DNA of 64,000 bases from Siphonodentalium dalli (Eukaryota; Mollusca; Scaphopoda; Gadilida; Siphonodentaliidae). Both the position numbers and the translations under genes were made by a program. Shown piece by piece: positions 45,569 through 55,448 of the stretch. The stretch is from positions 55,655,899 through 55,719,898 of the forward strand of contig CP136067.1 in the NCBI GenBank assembly GCA_032622095.1, given 5' to 3'. The first letter of the stretch is position 1. Each line of letters begins with the position of its first letter. Below the pieces are notes generated by a model. The model did no database searches, had not been told where the DNA came from, and saw only the letters and a list, made by a program, of their open reading frames with translations.

Positions 45569-45985
45569 TTGGATAAATTCTAGCACATTGTAAACTATAT
45601 TGTTAATCTATAGTTTAAAAATATAAAAGACTACCATTAACAAAAGAGTGTGGGGTTACTTATGATAGTTAAAGTGCAAGTTAAGAGAACAAACAAGCGG
45701 AACTGTCAAACATTTCGACACTTAATGACTATTTGTAGGATGATCTAATGCAGCTCATATATTGACTGTGACATTTTACCATTTTATTAAATATTTGTTA
45801 GCACAAGTAGCAATATTGGCTGTGGAAATATAAAAATGTACATTTGTGGCACGTGAAAATCAAGTTAGGAACGTGCGATATGATGCTACCCGGTCGTAAA
45901 AGGGTGTAACCGAAATGCCTAATTTGTGCATACCAGTCACAACTAGTTATCTTGCACTTTAATTGTTAACAGCTCTCCTTGTTCA
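45569..45985. other. Intronic, no feature seen
   Basis: AT-rich unique-looking sequence. Confidence 0.5.
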
Positions 45986-46227
45986 ACCGATTTAGGTTGT
46001 CTTTTGTCTAGAAAATGATGGGATTGAAAAAATTGTTAAGGGCATTTCCGCCCCGATAACTTTGAGATATGTATATTCGATCGATATATAGTTTCATCAT
46101 TGTGTGGTCTTTTTTCAATCCCGATTGATTTTTATAAGACTGCTGTGGATGTTTCGACCGCACAATGATGAAACTATATATCGACAGAATATTTTATTTT
46201 TATAGACAAAAGACAACCTAAATCGGT
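45986..46227. repeat. Foldback MITE, 242 bp
   Basis: The outer arms ACCGATTTAGGTTGTCTTTTG... (45986-46010) and their inverse (46203-46227) match for about 25 bases. Inner arms ATATATAGTTTCATCATTGTG (near 46085) and their inverse near 46160 pair as well. AT-rich sequence follows to about 46600. Confidence 0.85.
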
Positions 46228-46689
46228 GACAACAATATATATGAATAATAAAGTTTATATTTTTAAAAAGTTAAATAATAATTGATTAACAAAATTGACA
46301 TAATAATTTCAATAATATTTTTATATTTAAAACAGTAAATTAATAATTGCCACTTTTAAATTTAAATTTAATTAAAATTTAATTTTATCGGCTTCCTTAA
46401 AAAGATTCTTACCTTAATATTTTTATGTGCACTTTATAAACTTCATTGAGTCATCTTTGTCATGTATTGAGTTTGATATATTTTGTTAACAGTTTATAAA
46501 TCAGGTATGTCTCATGTTTGTTGTTATATTTTATGTATTTATTATGATTAAATAAAGTTATCATTTAAAATAAATGTATTTACTTTCTAAATTATTATTT
46601 CACAAAAATCCTCAAATACCCCAATACACAAAGTTTAGAGTCGCCAATTAGTTAATCCAATTACCTATACCACTAAGCACATATGCCGC

Positions 46690-47230
46690 TTACCCCTTTT
46701 AAATGGAGCCGGCCGCTTACACTTTATAGAATGAAAGAACGAAAAGTTGAATAAAATCAACAAATTTGTGAATTTAAAAACAATTCAAACGTTAATGTTA
46801 ATGTTTTCCATGTCATAACCCGGACATATGTAATAAATTTCAGTCATGTCCATTTATAAACAAAGAAGATAATGCGACATCAAGTCCGCTTACACCTTTT
46901 ATTTTCGAGCCGGCCGCATACACTTTATAGTGTGTTTCAGAACGAAAAAGTTGAATAAAATCAACAAATTTGTGAATTTAAAAACAATTCAATCGTTATT
47001 GTATTCCATGTCCCAGCCCGGACATATTTCAATAATATTCATTGATAAACAACGGACCAAACGCCATATAACACCCCGTATACACCTTTTATTCCGAGCC
47101 GGCCTCGACCTCGGTATACACTTTATATTGTGTCTCGAGCTGGCCCAGGTCGATGGGGCCCTGGGGCGAGTGGGCCGGTTCCCGGCACCTTTTATAGGTG
47201 GCGCCATTATCGCGAGCAAGCTTCGTTAAT
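46690..47230. repeat. ~200-bp tandem repeat, 2.5 units
   Basis: Units open with CTTACNCCTTTT...GAGCCGGCCGC and ACACTTTATA, and continue through AAAGTTGAATAAAATCAACA and CCCGGACATAT. Starts lie near 46690, 46888 and 47085. The short ORFs over it are incidental. Confidence 0.75.
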
Positions 47231-47794
47231 TTGCAGCAGGTATCCGTGTGTGCGTAGTTTAATTTAGAAAGTTCCCCAATTAATATCGTAAATAGAGCGA
47301 CTGTATTTGACAGAGAAGGCCTCTGTTATTGATTATCAAGTTGCTATACATTAAAAAACGACAAATGCACATGCCCGTTCAAGCGTAGTAGTCTATTTTC
47401 CCCATGTTAAACGACATCCGCAAATACCAAATAACGCTAACCTACGTGCAAATGTTTTACATGACAACTGTTAATATATTTGGGCTGAATTCATCTGATG
47501 TGGTATGATTCCTCAAAATAAACAACAAAACCATCGTTACTTGGAAATGTAGTTTGGGCTAGCATTTACAGAAATCCTCCACCTCAATTATTCCGACACA
47601 CACATCAGATGAAAAACAACCATCATACAACCGCCCAAATTGGGCGAAATGAACTGGTGGCAGAGGTACCGGGTGGGGGGGGGGGGGGGGGTCAACATTC
47701 AGAAGGGCACTTTCTCGATGTTTTATGCTTATATACAATCATACAATATCGGGTACTGGAGACCCAGCACGACACGCATGCGCCGCTGCCCTTG
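47231..47794. other. Intronic; G-run, no gene seen
   Basis: Contains a G16-18 tract near 47675-47690. A GAAGGGCAC motif occurs near 47700 and 47850. Confidence 0.4.
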
Positions 47795-47803
47795 TATAAA
47801 AGG
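47795..47803 (+). promoter_or_regulatory. TATA-box-like TATAAAAGG
   Basis: It is a perfect TATAAAAGG in a locally GC-richer stretch, with a pyrimidine-rich initiator-like sequence (CTCCTACTCAG) about 25-30 bases downstream. No coding frame follows within 1 kb, so this could be a fossil promoter or chance. Confidence 0.2.
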
Positions 47804-47918
47804 AGTGCGTTCGTTGCTCCTACTCAGAGTCCGAGCAGGCAGATATCGTCAGAAGGGCACACGAGACTATAGCTGCATGCCAAAAAGATAGGGCTAGATA
47901 CGAGGCGGTTAGAGCGTT

Positions 47919-48020
47919 ATCACCACCACCACCAACAACAAAAACAACAACAACAACAACAACAAAAGAAGATGCACATCAAAGAAAAAAAAAGAAGAAA
48001 CCAAAGTAAAAAAAAAAAAG
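47919..48020. repeat. CAC/CAA trinucleotide tract and A-rich run
   Basis: (CAC)n then (CAA)n repeats near 47920-47968, then AAG-rich and A11 runs to about 48020. Confidence 0.9.
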
Positions 48021-48079
48021 TTATTTTCATCCAGGCTAACCATTTCATGCTTATGTTCGTTCATATCATGTATTTTTAA

Positions 48080-48556
48080 AGACAGGGTTGGCAATTGGCG
48101 GTGGGTATCCTGTGAAAATATCTCCACCCGTCAAAAACCGCCACAAACAGAAAGAACATCAAAATATATATAGACTTTGTCCGTATACAAATAAGAAATA
48201 TCGCATAAACAGTATGTTATGGTCATATGTTTGTTTGACCATTGTTGTGTAAACAAAAGCATAAAAAGTTACTTTTCTGGTGTTTGTTTATATTATTATG
48301 GTAAACATAAATTAGATATGAAACTAATAAAGAGCGTTTATGCCATTTGTGTGTGATTAGCCAGTAGCATTGTGCTGTCTTCTGTAACACAATCAGGCTC
48401 TTGCTTAGGTCAAATATAGTATGTCTTTATGATAACATCCTGTTTACGCGATGGTCATGGTATATATGAACGGAACTGTATGCGTTTTAATGTTTTTCTG
48501 TTTACGGTGTTTGGAACAAATATGAATATTTTCGACAATTAAGGCCGCACGTGCCT
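48080..48556. mobile_element. TTAA-flanked MITE, 477 bp (family 1, copy 3)
   Basis: TTAA is at 48076-48079 and 48557-48560. It is more diverged at its left end (AGACAGGGTTGGC) than the copies at 6622 and 12506 and lacks about 20 internal bases, including one of the two AAAGAGCGTT motifs; the other is at about 48329-48338. Confidence 0.85.
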
Positions 48557-50525
48557 TTAATAAATATCAAAGTGGGTTGTAGGAAATGGCATCCTGCCCT
48601 TTCAAATCCTCCCGGGTTTAATCCCAAACCCCTATAAATTAAAAAAAAAACCGTCGGTCGCTTCTGACCGTCGATGTATACGGTTGGTGGTTGTCGCACA
48701 GTGCTTAAATGCTATGTGTCCATATTTGACGCAACATGGGCGTTTCGGCACATGGATTTGTCATTTTGGCATCATTTGACGGTGTCTTTCCATTCTTAAA
48801 TTTGAACTATTCGGCACAATGATATCCACCTAACTCTAATTAAGAAATAACGTTTATGCATGCAAGTTATAACCCAATGTTTTAAAGAAAAATTCTATAA
48901 CGAGCTATAATAAATTTGTCCTCACACTTTTCAGTTATAACTCATAAACAACTAACTGTGTTCACATATAATTTAAGCCCAGCATTGGCCAAAAAACGTC
49001 TAGTTCCCCAAATATGTTCCATAAAATTAGAGACGTTCTTTGCTGCGTATATGAACAATTATGTCTGTGGGGGAAAACACCTGTCAATTATGCCTCAAGT
49101 TGCAGAGAAATTTCATTTTCGCCAGTTTGAAAACAAAGCTTGCATCTTTCTAATCACGTGTGGGGCTGCAACAAACAATATGTTTGAAGATGTTCGACGA
49201 CGTGCGGGAAACCAGACTGGGAGAAGGACAACATCTGTGCGAGAGAAATTTTGCGACTATTTCTATTCCGAAAGAGGTTCTGGCAAGAGGATATGGGCGC
49301 CAGCTACGTGCGGAAAGGGGGTGGGGGTGTTTCATCCCAATGAATTCCATAATTTTCAATAGTTGTAAATTAAAAGTAACAAGTAAATCGAGTGATCTCA
49401 GTGTTTCAATCACAGTTTGCGATTTTCCGACTCCGAATTTGTGCCGGTTGTTTATTTTCCGACTCGGAATTCCAAATACTCGTCACCGATTTTCCAATTC
49501 CGGAATTGTACAAATTGTTTTTTTCCAACTACGAATTCCGTCATTTTTATTTGCCGCTGAGCGCGGAGGTAACTCCGGATCCGAATAAAGTGACGACGCA
49601 AAAGAATATTAGAATCGTCTCTGGCTCATATGCGAAACATTACAGGGGAGATCGTTTACTCGTACGAATCGACGTACAATTTACCAAATAATCCAAATTT
49701 CATGCACATCGGGCTTAATTATATTATCACAAAAAATATTTTTGGACTCCGAATCGAGTTAGGCATTTGGATCCGAAATAAGAAGCATAAAAACTCGAGA
49801 CGAGATAATGTTACTTAAATCTTCGGAAACGGGTATTAATTTTGTATAAGACCGTCATTGAACAATATTATATAACATCAAACTAAACCGGTTTTCGAAG
49901 ATTTAAGTCGTAATCATCCTGACTCTCTTTTTTCAAAATGTAACATATACTGAGGCCAACTATCGAGCATATGAAGCAGTGAGCGTAGGTAGATTCGACC
50001 AGAGAACAATTTCTGATAATTCACGTGCTGGCATTAAAAGTGCAATTCCCTTAATGTGCCAATATTTAAAGACACAGCCAACAGTTGGATTGGGTGATGG
50101 GCACCATAATGCAAAACATAATGCAAAACAACGAGCCTCGTGCATGCAACATGATCTGCAATATTGTACAGACAATTTTCAAAGAAAGGTCAAATGCTAC
50201 TGATATGATTATGAAATAGTTACTACATATATGTCACTAAACTGTTATTCATCGACTATCAGGCATGGCAGGTTTATTTTTGAACAGACAAATCCTGAAC
50301 TTCCTCGGAGGTAGGATGGTCATGTGTGTGTGGGATTATAACAGGGGGCGTTGTTGCACCAAATAGATTAGTATGATTGTCCATAGGAAAGCTCATGGAT
50401 AATGTATTCACCATAATCAATGTTTGGAGAGTAAGTCGCCATGACTTTTACCCCTTTCACATAATAACTTACATGTATAGAATAACGTAAATGAATGAAT
50501 TCAGTTTTTATGTTATCCATGACGT
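48557..50525. other. Intronic, no convincing gene
   Basis: The 148-codon frame near 48916-49362 begins at TTG, has no ATG near its start and shows no recognisable motif. CGAATTCCG/CCGATTTTCC units repeat at 49420-49560. Confidence 0.4.
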
Positions 50526-50816
50526 TTAGTCGTACATATACCGCTCGTTATAACAGTTGTTATCGAATAGCTCCTTGAACTGTTGAACCGATTCAGTGGA
50601 AGCTGTGTAATCTGATCAACTATTCCAGTTTATAATCACTCTCTGTGAAAAGAAATATGTTCGCACATCTTTGACAATTATGTTCTTTTGCATCTTATGC
50701 TTGTGCCCTCGTGTTCCTCTGTGGAGTGTGTCTTCAAAAAGCACACATATGTCTATGTTGTAGAATCTGTGTGTTAGCTTGTACATTTCTATCACATCTT
50801 CCCGATCTCGCCTGTA
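50526..50816 (-). pseudogene. LINE RT C-terminal piece, left of the TTAA element
   Basis: The minus strand reads REDVIEMYK, then TRGHKHKMQKN and VQQFKELFDNN, ending at TAA (50526-50528). These are standard C-terminal motifs of CR1/Jockey-group RTs. The reading starts right at the TTAA (50817-50820) that bounds the big inverted-repeat element. It is the tail of the LINE whose earlier parts are at about 56250-56300 and 58966-59990. Confidence 0.75.
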
Positions 50817-50820
50817 TTAA

Positions 50821-51654
50821 CAGTAGTACGTGCCACTTGTTGACGGCAATCGTAAAATTGGGCATAAGTGTATTTTGAGTATGTTAGTACTATAGTACTA
50901 TGTATTTGAGAATCGTTGATAAAAATGGGCGTAAGTATATTTTCGATATGGGCGTCATATTTGAGCGTCATATTGGTGAACTTTGATATCTAGGCCGACT
51001 ATTGTGTGTCTGCAAATAATCTTAACCAATTCATAGAGCAGGTCGCCAGAGCGTCATGTGTGTATATTGTTGACTAACAAGTCATCGTGTGAAGTTGCAT
51101 TGTAATATCGGCCGACTATTGCAGCAACTTAATAATCTCAGCTTGAGACGGCTTAACCAAATTATTTGCTTAAAGGTTCAGACAGGCATACATCTTACCC
51201 AAATCTCGGCCGACTATTAAATGTCTGAAACTAAATAATCTCAAATTAAGACGGCTTAACCGAATTATTTGCGTAAAGATTCAGACACACATACATCTTA
51301 CTGTATTTTGAGTAACAGATGAATATTCCTACCTACTGGACAGTGCCTATTCAGCCGAAGAAATGTCTGATTCTGTCAACTGGAACTAGCATCAGTTATG
51401 ACACTCTTATGTTGTATATCCTACCATATGTGAACTTGAATTATGTCATCACCAATAAATACATGTATAATCGATTATCTTTTCAATAATAATATCTCGC
51501 TGGGTTCTATCGTGGTAAAAATCTTTTGTTTGACAAGAGATTTTCCACTCAATGTTTGTCACAGACCTACGCCCCCCTCCCCTCCGCCTCTACCCCAACC
51601 ACCTTCACATCACTTACCCGCACCTGGTGACATGATGAAATCGATTGTGTACTG
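50821..51654 (+). repeat. Left terminal inverted repeat
   Basis: It starts CAGTAGTACGTGCCACTTG and ends GATTGTGTACTG. It contains GGCCGACTATT three times (near 50993, 51110, 51207) in partly duplicated ~100-bp units with GACGGCTTAACC and AATTATTTGC. It has a 37-base segment near 50845-50882 that the right copy lacks. Confidence 0.9.
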
Positions 51655-51946
51655 AGTTGACCTCCGGCTTCGTACCGATTGTGTACTGAGCTGACACCGT
51701 GGATAAATTGACCAATGACTGCTGTTGTATCTTTTGACAGATATGCGTGCGCAGACTCGTTTGATGTTCGCTATCGCATTACTATGTTTTAATAGCCGAG
51801 ACTTCACTTCTCGTCTGACTCTCTTACCGACAATACATGTTGATTCCCTGTCTACACAGTGCTTCCCCGGCAGACTATTTCACCTACATAAAGTTATCAA
51901 ACATACGGACTTCTTCTAGTCCACCACGTTTCCATTGTTTCTGTTC
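51655..51946. other. Element spacer upstream of the ATPase gene
   Basis: The inner edge of the TIR is followed by a second partial GATTGTGTACTGAG copy at about 51679. No coding frame was recognised. Confidence 0.5.
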
Positions 51947-51956
51947 TATATAAATA
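51947..51956 (+). promoter_or_regulatory. TATA box of the zinc-finger/ATPase gene
   Basis: TATATAAATA lies 45 bases before the ATG at 52001, leaving a leader of about 15-20 bases for a start about 30 bases downstream. This compact layout is typical of virus or transposon promoters. Confidence 0.5.
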
Positions 51957-52000
51957 TAGGTGCATAGAAGAACGCTCGATTTCACTGATTATATAGGAAA

Positions 52001-52206
52001 ATGAAGTATCAATGTGAAGAGTGCTTAAGTGTCTATGCTTGGCAAGATAGTTTGAAGCGTCATATCAAAGTTAAACACACGCCTTCAGAACAGCAACAAC
52101 AACAGCAACAACAACAGCAACAACAACACCACCACCAACAACAACAACAACAGCAGCATCATCAGCCACAACAACAGCAACAACAACAACAGCATCATCA
52201 GCCGCC

Positions 52207-52242
<36 letters not shown>

Positions 52243-52723
52243 ACAGCAGCATCATCAGTCGCCACAACAACAACAACAACAGCCACAACAACACCAACAA
52301 CAACAGCAACCAAGCGACATAACATCCTGCTTTGATGATCCAATGGCCAAAATCCAGGAAGATTTTATTTTCAAGCATCCATTCACGGCATGTGTAAGTG
52401 GACCGACATCTAGTGGGAAGACGTACTTCGTGAAAACCTTGCTACAAAAGTCTGCCTCAAAAATATCACCCGCACCTGACAGAATAATATGGTTTTATAA
52501 ATATTGGCAGCCCCTATATGACGAAATAAAGTATACCGTCACCCCTCATGTCAGCTTTATACGAGGAATACCAGCAAACTTGGATTCTCTTATCAACCCC
52601 CGGTATAAAAATCTAGTTATACTCGATGACTTGATGCAAACTTCATCAAAAGACCAGAAAGTTAATGATTTGCATTCCGAAGGAAGTCACCATTTGAACT
52701 TATCTTTGATAAGTTTGAACTAG
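52001..52723 (+). CDS. C2H2 zinc-finger/poly-Gln/P-loop ATPase (packaging-ATPase-like), truncated by a stop
   Basis: The frame has 240 residues. Residues 3-26 form a zinc finger, C5-x2-C8-x12-H21-x4-H26. Residues 30-104 are almost pure Gln/His/Pro. A P-loop NTPase domain follows: FKHPFTACVSG then Walker A GPTSSGKT (134-141), an IIWFYKYWQPLYDE segment, Walker B LVILDDLM (205-212) and EGSHH. This order matches A32/FtsK-HerA-type packaging ATPases of Polinton- and adintovirus-like elements by general resemblance only. A TAG at 52721 cuts the domain before its last third, which continues in the same frame at 52757-52963. This copy is therefore probably inactive unless the stop is read through. 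Confidence 0.7.
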
Positions 52724-52756
52724 AATTTCTACTACAACAAAGATCCAACGCAATGA

Positions 52757-52963
52757 CGAAATTGTCAATATTTGGTATTGTTCAATAACCCAATCGACAA
52801 GGGATTAATTTCAAAATTATCAAGACAGATGTATCCTGAATGTCCTCAGCGTATGGTTCGAGAGTTTTCGGAAGCGACGAGTGAACCGTACGGTTACCTA
52901 CTGGAGGATTTAAAAGCCGCAACACCGGACACATTACGTCTGCGACAGAATGTACTAAAATAG
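52757..52963 (+). pseudogene. C-terminal third of the P-loop ATPase, cut off by stops
   Basis: It is in frame with 52001-52723 but separated from it by stops at 52721-52723 and 52754-52756. It reads QYLVLFNNP, then LSRQMYPECPQRMVREF and EPYGYLLEDLK, ending TLRLRQNVLK before a TAG. These match the usual end of the same ATPase family. A few residues expected around the second stop are absent, so a small deletion may accompany it. The nearest ATG would be internal. Confidence 0.7.
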
Positions 52964-52978
52964 GACACGAACCAGCAT

Positions 52979-53773
52979 ATGGGTGAATGGAATGGCATGA
53001 AATACGATGACAGAGAACACCCAGATGAACAGAATGGGATGAAAAAACATACAAAAGACACTGAGACCCAGGGTCAACAGAATGCGATGAAATACGATGA
53101 CAGAGAACTCCCTGGTCAAGGCATAGCATATAATTATATTGTGCCCCAGGGTCAACATAATGGCTATACTAAGGACATAAGGCCACCTAGTGAGCTCGAT
53201 GAAATTAATAAGAAGAACCGTCAAAACATAGACATTCGAGAAGACATGTCGTACCCTTGTAATGACTGCGGGCTTTTGTTCGAAGATCATTATGATGTTC
53301 AGAGACACGTAAAAAACTGGTGTAAAGAAAATAAGTTAAAACGAAAATTAACTGAGGACACGGATGATAGTCAGAATAAGAAAATAAAATTGAATGAAGA
53401 TGAATACTTCAAAAGTTTGTGTGATGAGAGTAGAGATAATACACATGAGGAATGGAGTGATAAAGTGGAAACGTATAAAGAACATGGCTCGACAGAAACA
53501 GAAGCAAAAGAACAAGCTGACAAGGACCTTAAAAGTGAACACATGAGGCAATTTATGAATGGTTATGCTTGGACAATAGTAGCGTATCTGCAGCTGCGCA
53601 ATGGGACTCTGCACAACAGAGTCGTGGATAAAGTCGACAAATATTTGAATAATGGTTATGAAGATCGTGATGCAGTGAAAATGTCAATATTAAAGTACAA
53701 ACCGATGCTAGAAAAATTCATGGACGAAACAAATGACACTTCTGACGAAAGTGATGACAATTCGGACGATTAA
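52979..53773 (+). CDS. Zinc-finger protein with acidic tail, unknown function
   Basis: The frame has 264 residues, in the same reading frame as the ATPase and 15 bases after its last stop. The N-terminus repeats N(G/A)MKYDDRE(H/L)P, with a degenerate QNGMKK version between. A single C2HC finger follows (CNDCGLLFEDHYDVQRHVKN, with final Cys at about residue 109), then a basic LKRKL patch with KKIKL as possible nuclear targeting. Next is a helical, charged domain (about 135-245) with NGYAWTIVAYLQLRNGTL and DAVKMSILKYKPMLEKF, and an acidic TSDESDDNSDD end. Similar uncharacterised proteins are, from memory, found beside such ATPases in invertebrate virus-like elements. It is intact and may bind DNA. 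Confidence 0.7.
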   Translation: MGEWNGMKYDDREHPDEQNGMKKHTKDTETQGQQNAMKYDDRELPGQGIAYNYIVPQGQHNGYTKDIRPPSELDEINKKNRQNIDIREDMSYPCNDCGLLFEDHYDVQRHVKNWCKENKLKRKLTEDTDDSQNKKIKLNEDEYFKSLCDESRDNTHEEWSDKVETYKEHGSTETEAKEQADKDLKSEHMRQFMNGYAWTIVAYLQLRNGTLHNRVVDKVDKYLNNGYEDRDAVKMSILKYKPMLEKFMDETNDTSDESDDNSDD

Positions 53774-53778
53774 ATTTC

Positions 53779-53784
53779 AATAAA
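53779..53784 (+). terminator. Polyadenylation signal AATAAA
   Basis: It lies five bases after the stop of the second zinc-finger gene. It is the only canonical signal close behind the element's coding block, so all frames may share one transcript. Confidence 0.6.
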
Positions 53785-55322
53785 CTTCATCAACATGATA
53801 TTCTCGTTTTCGTTATATATCTATAAGCGGGGAGAGAGTGAGTGGATTATTGGGAATTGTACAGTGAGAAACGATTCTTAATGATAAAAGGCGCATTAAG
53901 TGCCCGAAAATTTGAACTTTAAATATTGTTCTGTGTCATTTTAACTTTCAACCACTGCGCTTGTATTGTTAACATTCATTCATAATGAGTGTCTTGTGTT
54001 CCTTTAATATTCAAACACCAATATTGCATCACGTCCCTTGTTTCGTGTCACTTTAACTCCTTGAGTGTATTGCCCCTTCTAATGATGTCATAGCATGGGT
54101 ACATGCAAGACAGTATAACACTATGACTATGTCTGTATCTGTTGTTGGGAAGATGTGAAATATAAATTTCAGTTCATTCGTGTAGTAATTTCGTATGAAT
54201 GAAACACTCTTCATTCGTGTATTACCAACAGGAAGTTGTACTATTTTTGAAAGCAATCACGATGTGTAAAATTTTCATTAAATTACAATAAACCAAGGGC
54301 TAAGGTGTAACAGGTTTATGGTCAAATAACCCAGAGTGACTTAATTCACAATGAAGTAGACTCCACTGTAGATGCGAGATGTATTGTTTGTCCATAGCTT
54401 AAGTGTGTAAACATCACATTTTGCTCGTCACGCTATGACCATATATACATGATTTTGTTGCGGCCATGTTCTAGCATAGATCGATAAATAAGTTAAAGAT
54501 TGTTATAAGTCATCGTTGTTTCACAGACAGTTCTATTGGTGATCGAATTTGATAACTATTTTGTTGGAAAAACTAAGAGTGTTAGAGTAGCCTCCCTGTT
54601 TGTTTCGCTTATGTGCGATTGAGCACAGGCAGTAACTAGGTATATCGAGTATATAACATATAGCACCATCATATAAAAGATGAAAGAAACATATCAACAG
54701 CTTTGTTTAGTCTGATATTACGTATGTATACGTGTGCACGTCTAACATGTGACCTTTGGTGAAATAGTGCTACACGATGCTTAATAACTTCATCGTGATA
54801 GAGAGGTAATGAATAAACGCTCCTTGTTATTTACGTGAGAGTATAATGTCCAATTATTGCAAATAAAACATTGTGGACATATGTGGACACCCGATTGGCA
54901 CACTTACTGATCACGTGATAAGCTGCTAATATATACAGATTACTTACTTTGGCGTAAGTATGAATAGCTCGATAAACTGATAATATGTACAGGTGATCAC
55001 ACACGCAACCCTTGATGTTTGGGTTATGAACACAAGGGAAACTACAGGGATAATAGGCTGAGTAATTTTCGCTGTGAAATTCGTTGATTATTCCCTCTAC
55101 GACGTCCCGAGGTTGGTATTATGAAAAATGGCTCGCTGACACATCATCCGAGTAACTTCCCTAAAACAGGGGTGGGGCGGGATCCTCGCCCCCTTTTTAT
55201 CAACGCTTTTTAAAATAACCGACTGACGATTCTCATTCTAAGAACAATAACTCTATAAACGTACGCTCTTCCAATAATTCGCGATAATACACGGATGCCA
55301 TTTATGCTGAAAGATGCATAAA
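53785..55322. other. Element right half, no gene recognised
   Basis: 1.5 kb without a frame longer than 67 codons. It may be where further genes of a fuller element were deleted. Confidence 0.5.
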
Positions 55323-55448
55323 GAGCGTTGCTTTACTACGAGCTAATACTAAGGGTGTCTTGTACTCCGACGCGTACACATTGTGCACAATGTGTACGTG
55401 TCGGAGCACAAGACACCCTTAGTATTAGCTCGTAGTAAAGCAACGCTC
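55323..55448. repeat. 126-bp near-perfect hairpin at the inner edge of the right TIR
   Basis: Arms of 63 bases meet with no loop at TTGTGCACAA (55381-55390) and differ at only about two positions. The base of the stem is AAAGAGCGTTGCTTTACTAC. The right TIR starts one base after it. The left TIR has no such hairpin, so it is either an inserted foldback or a functional one-sided structure. Confidence 0.9.

Noticed and set aside
48916-49362. 148-codon plus ORF
   Set aside because: It begins at TTG with no nearby ATG or splice acceptor and shows no motif; insufficient for a gene call.
52071-52378. Val- and Leu-rich minus ORFs opposite the ATPase gene
   Set aside because: They are the antisense reading of the CAA/CAG/CAC tract encoding the Gln/His region.
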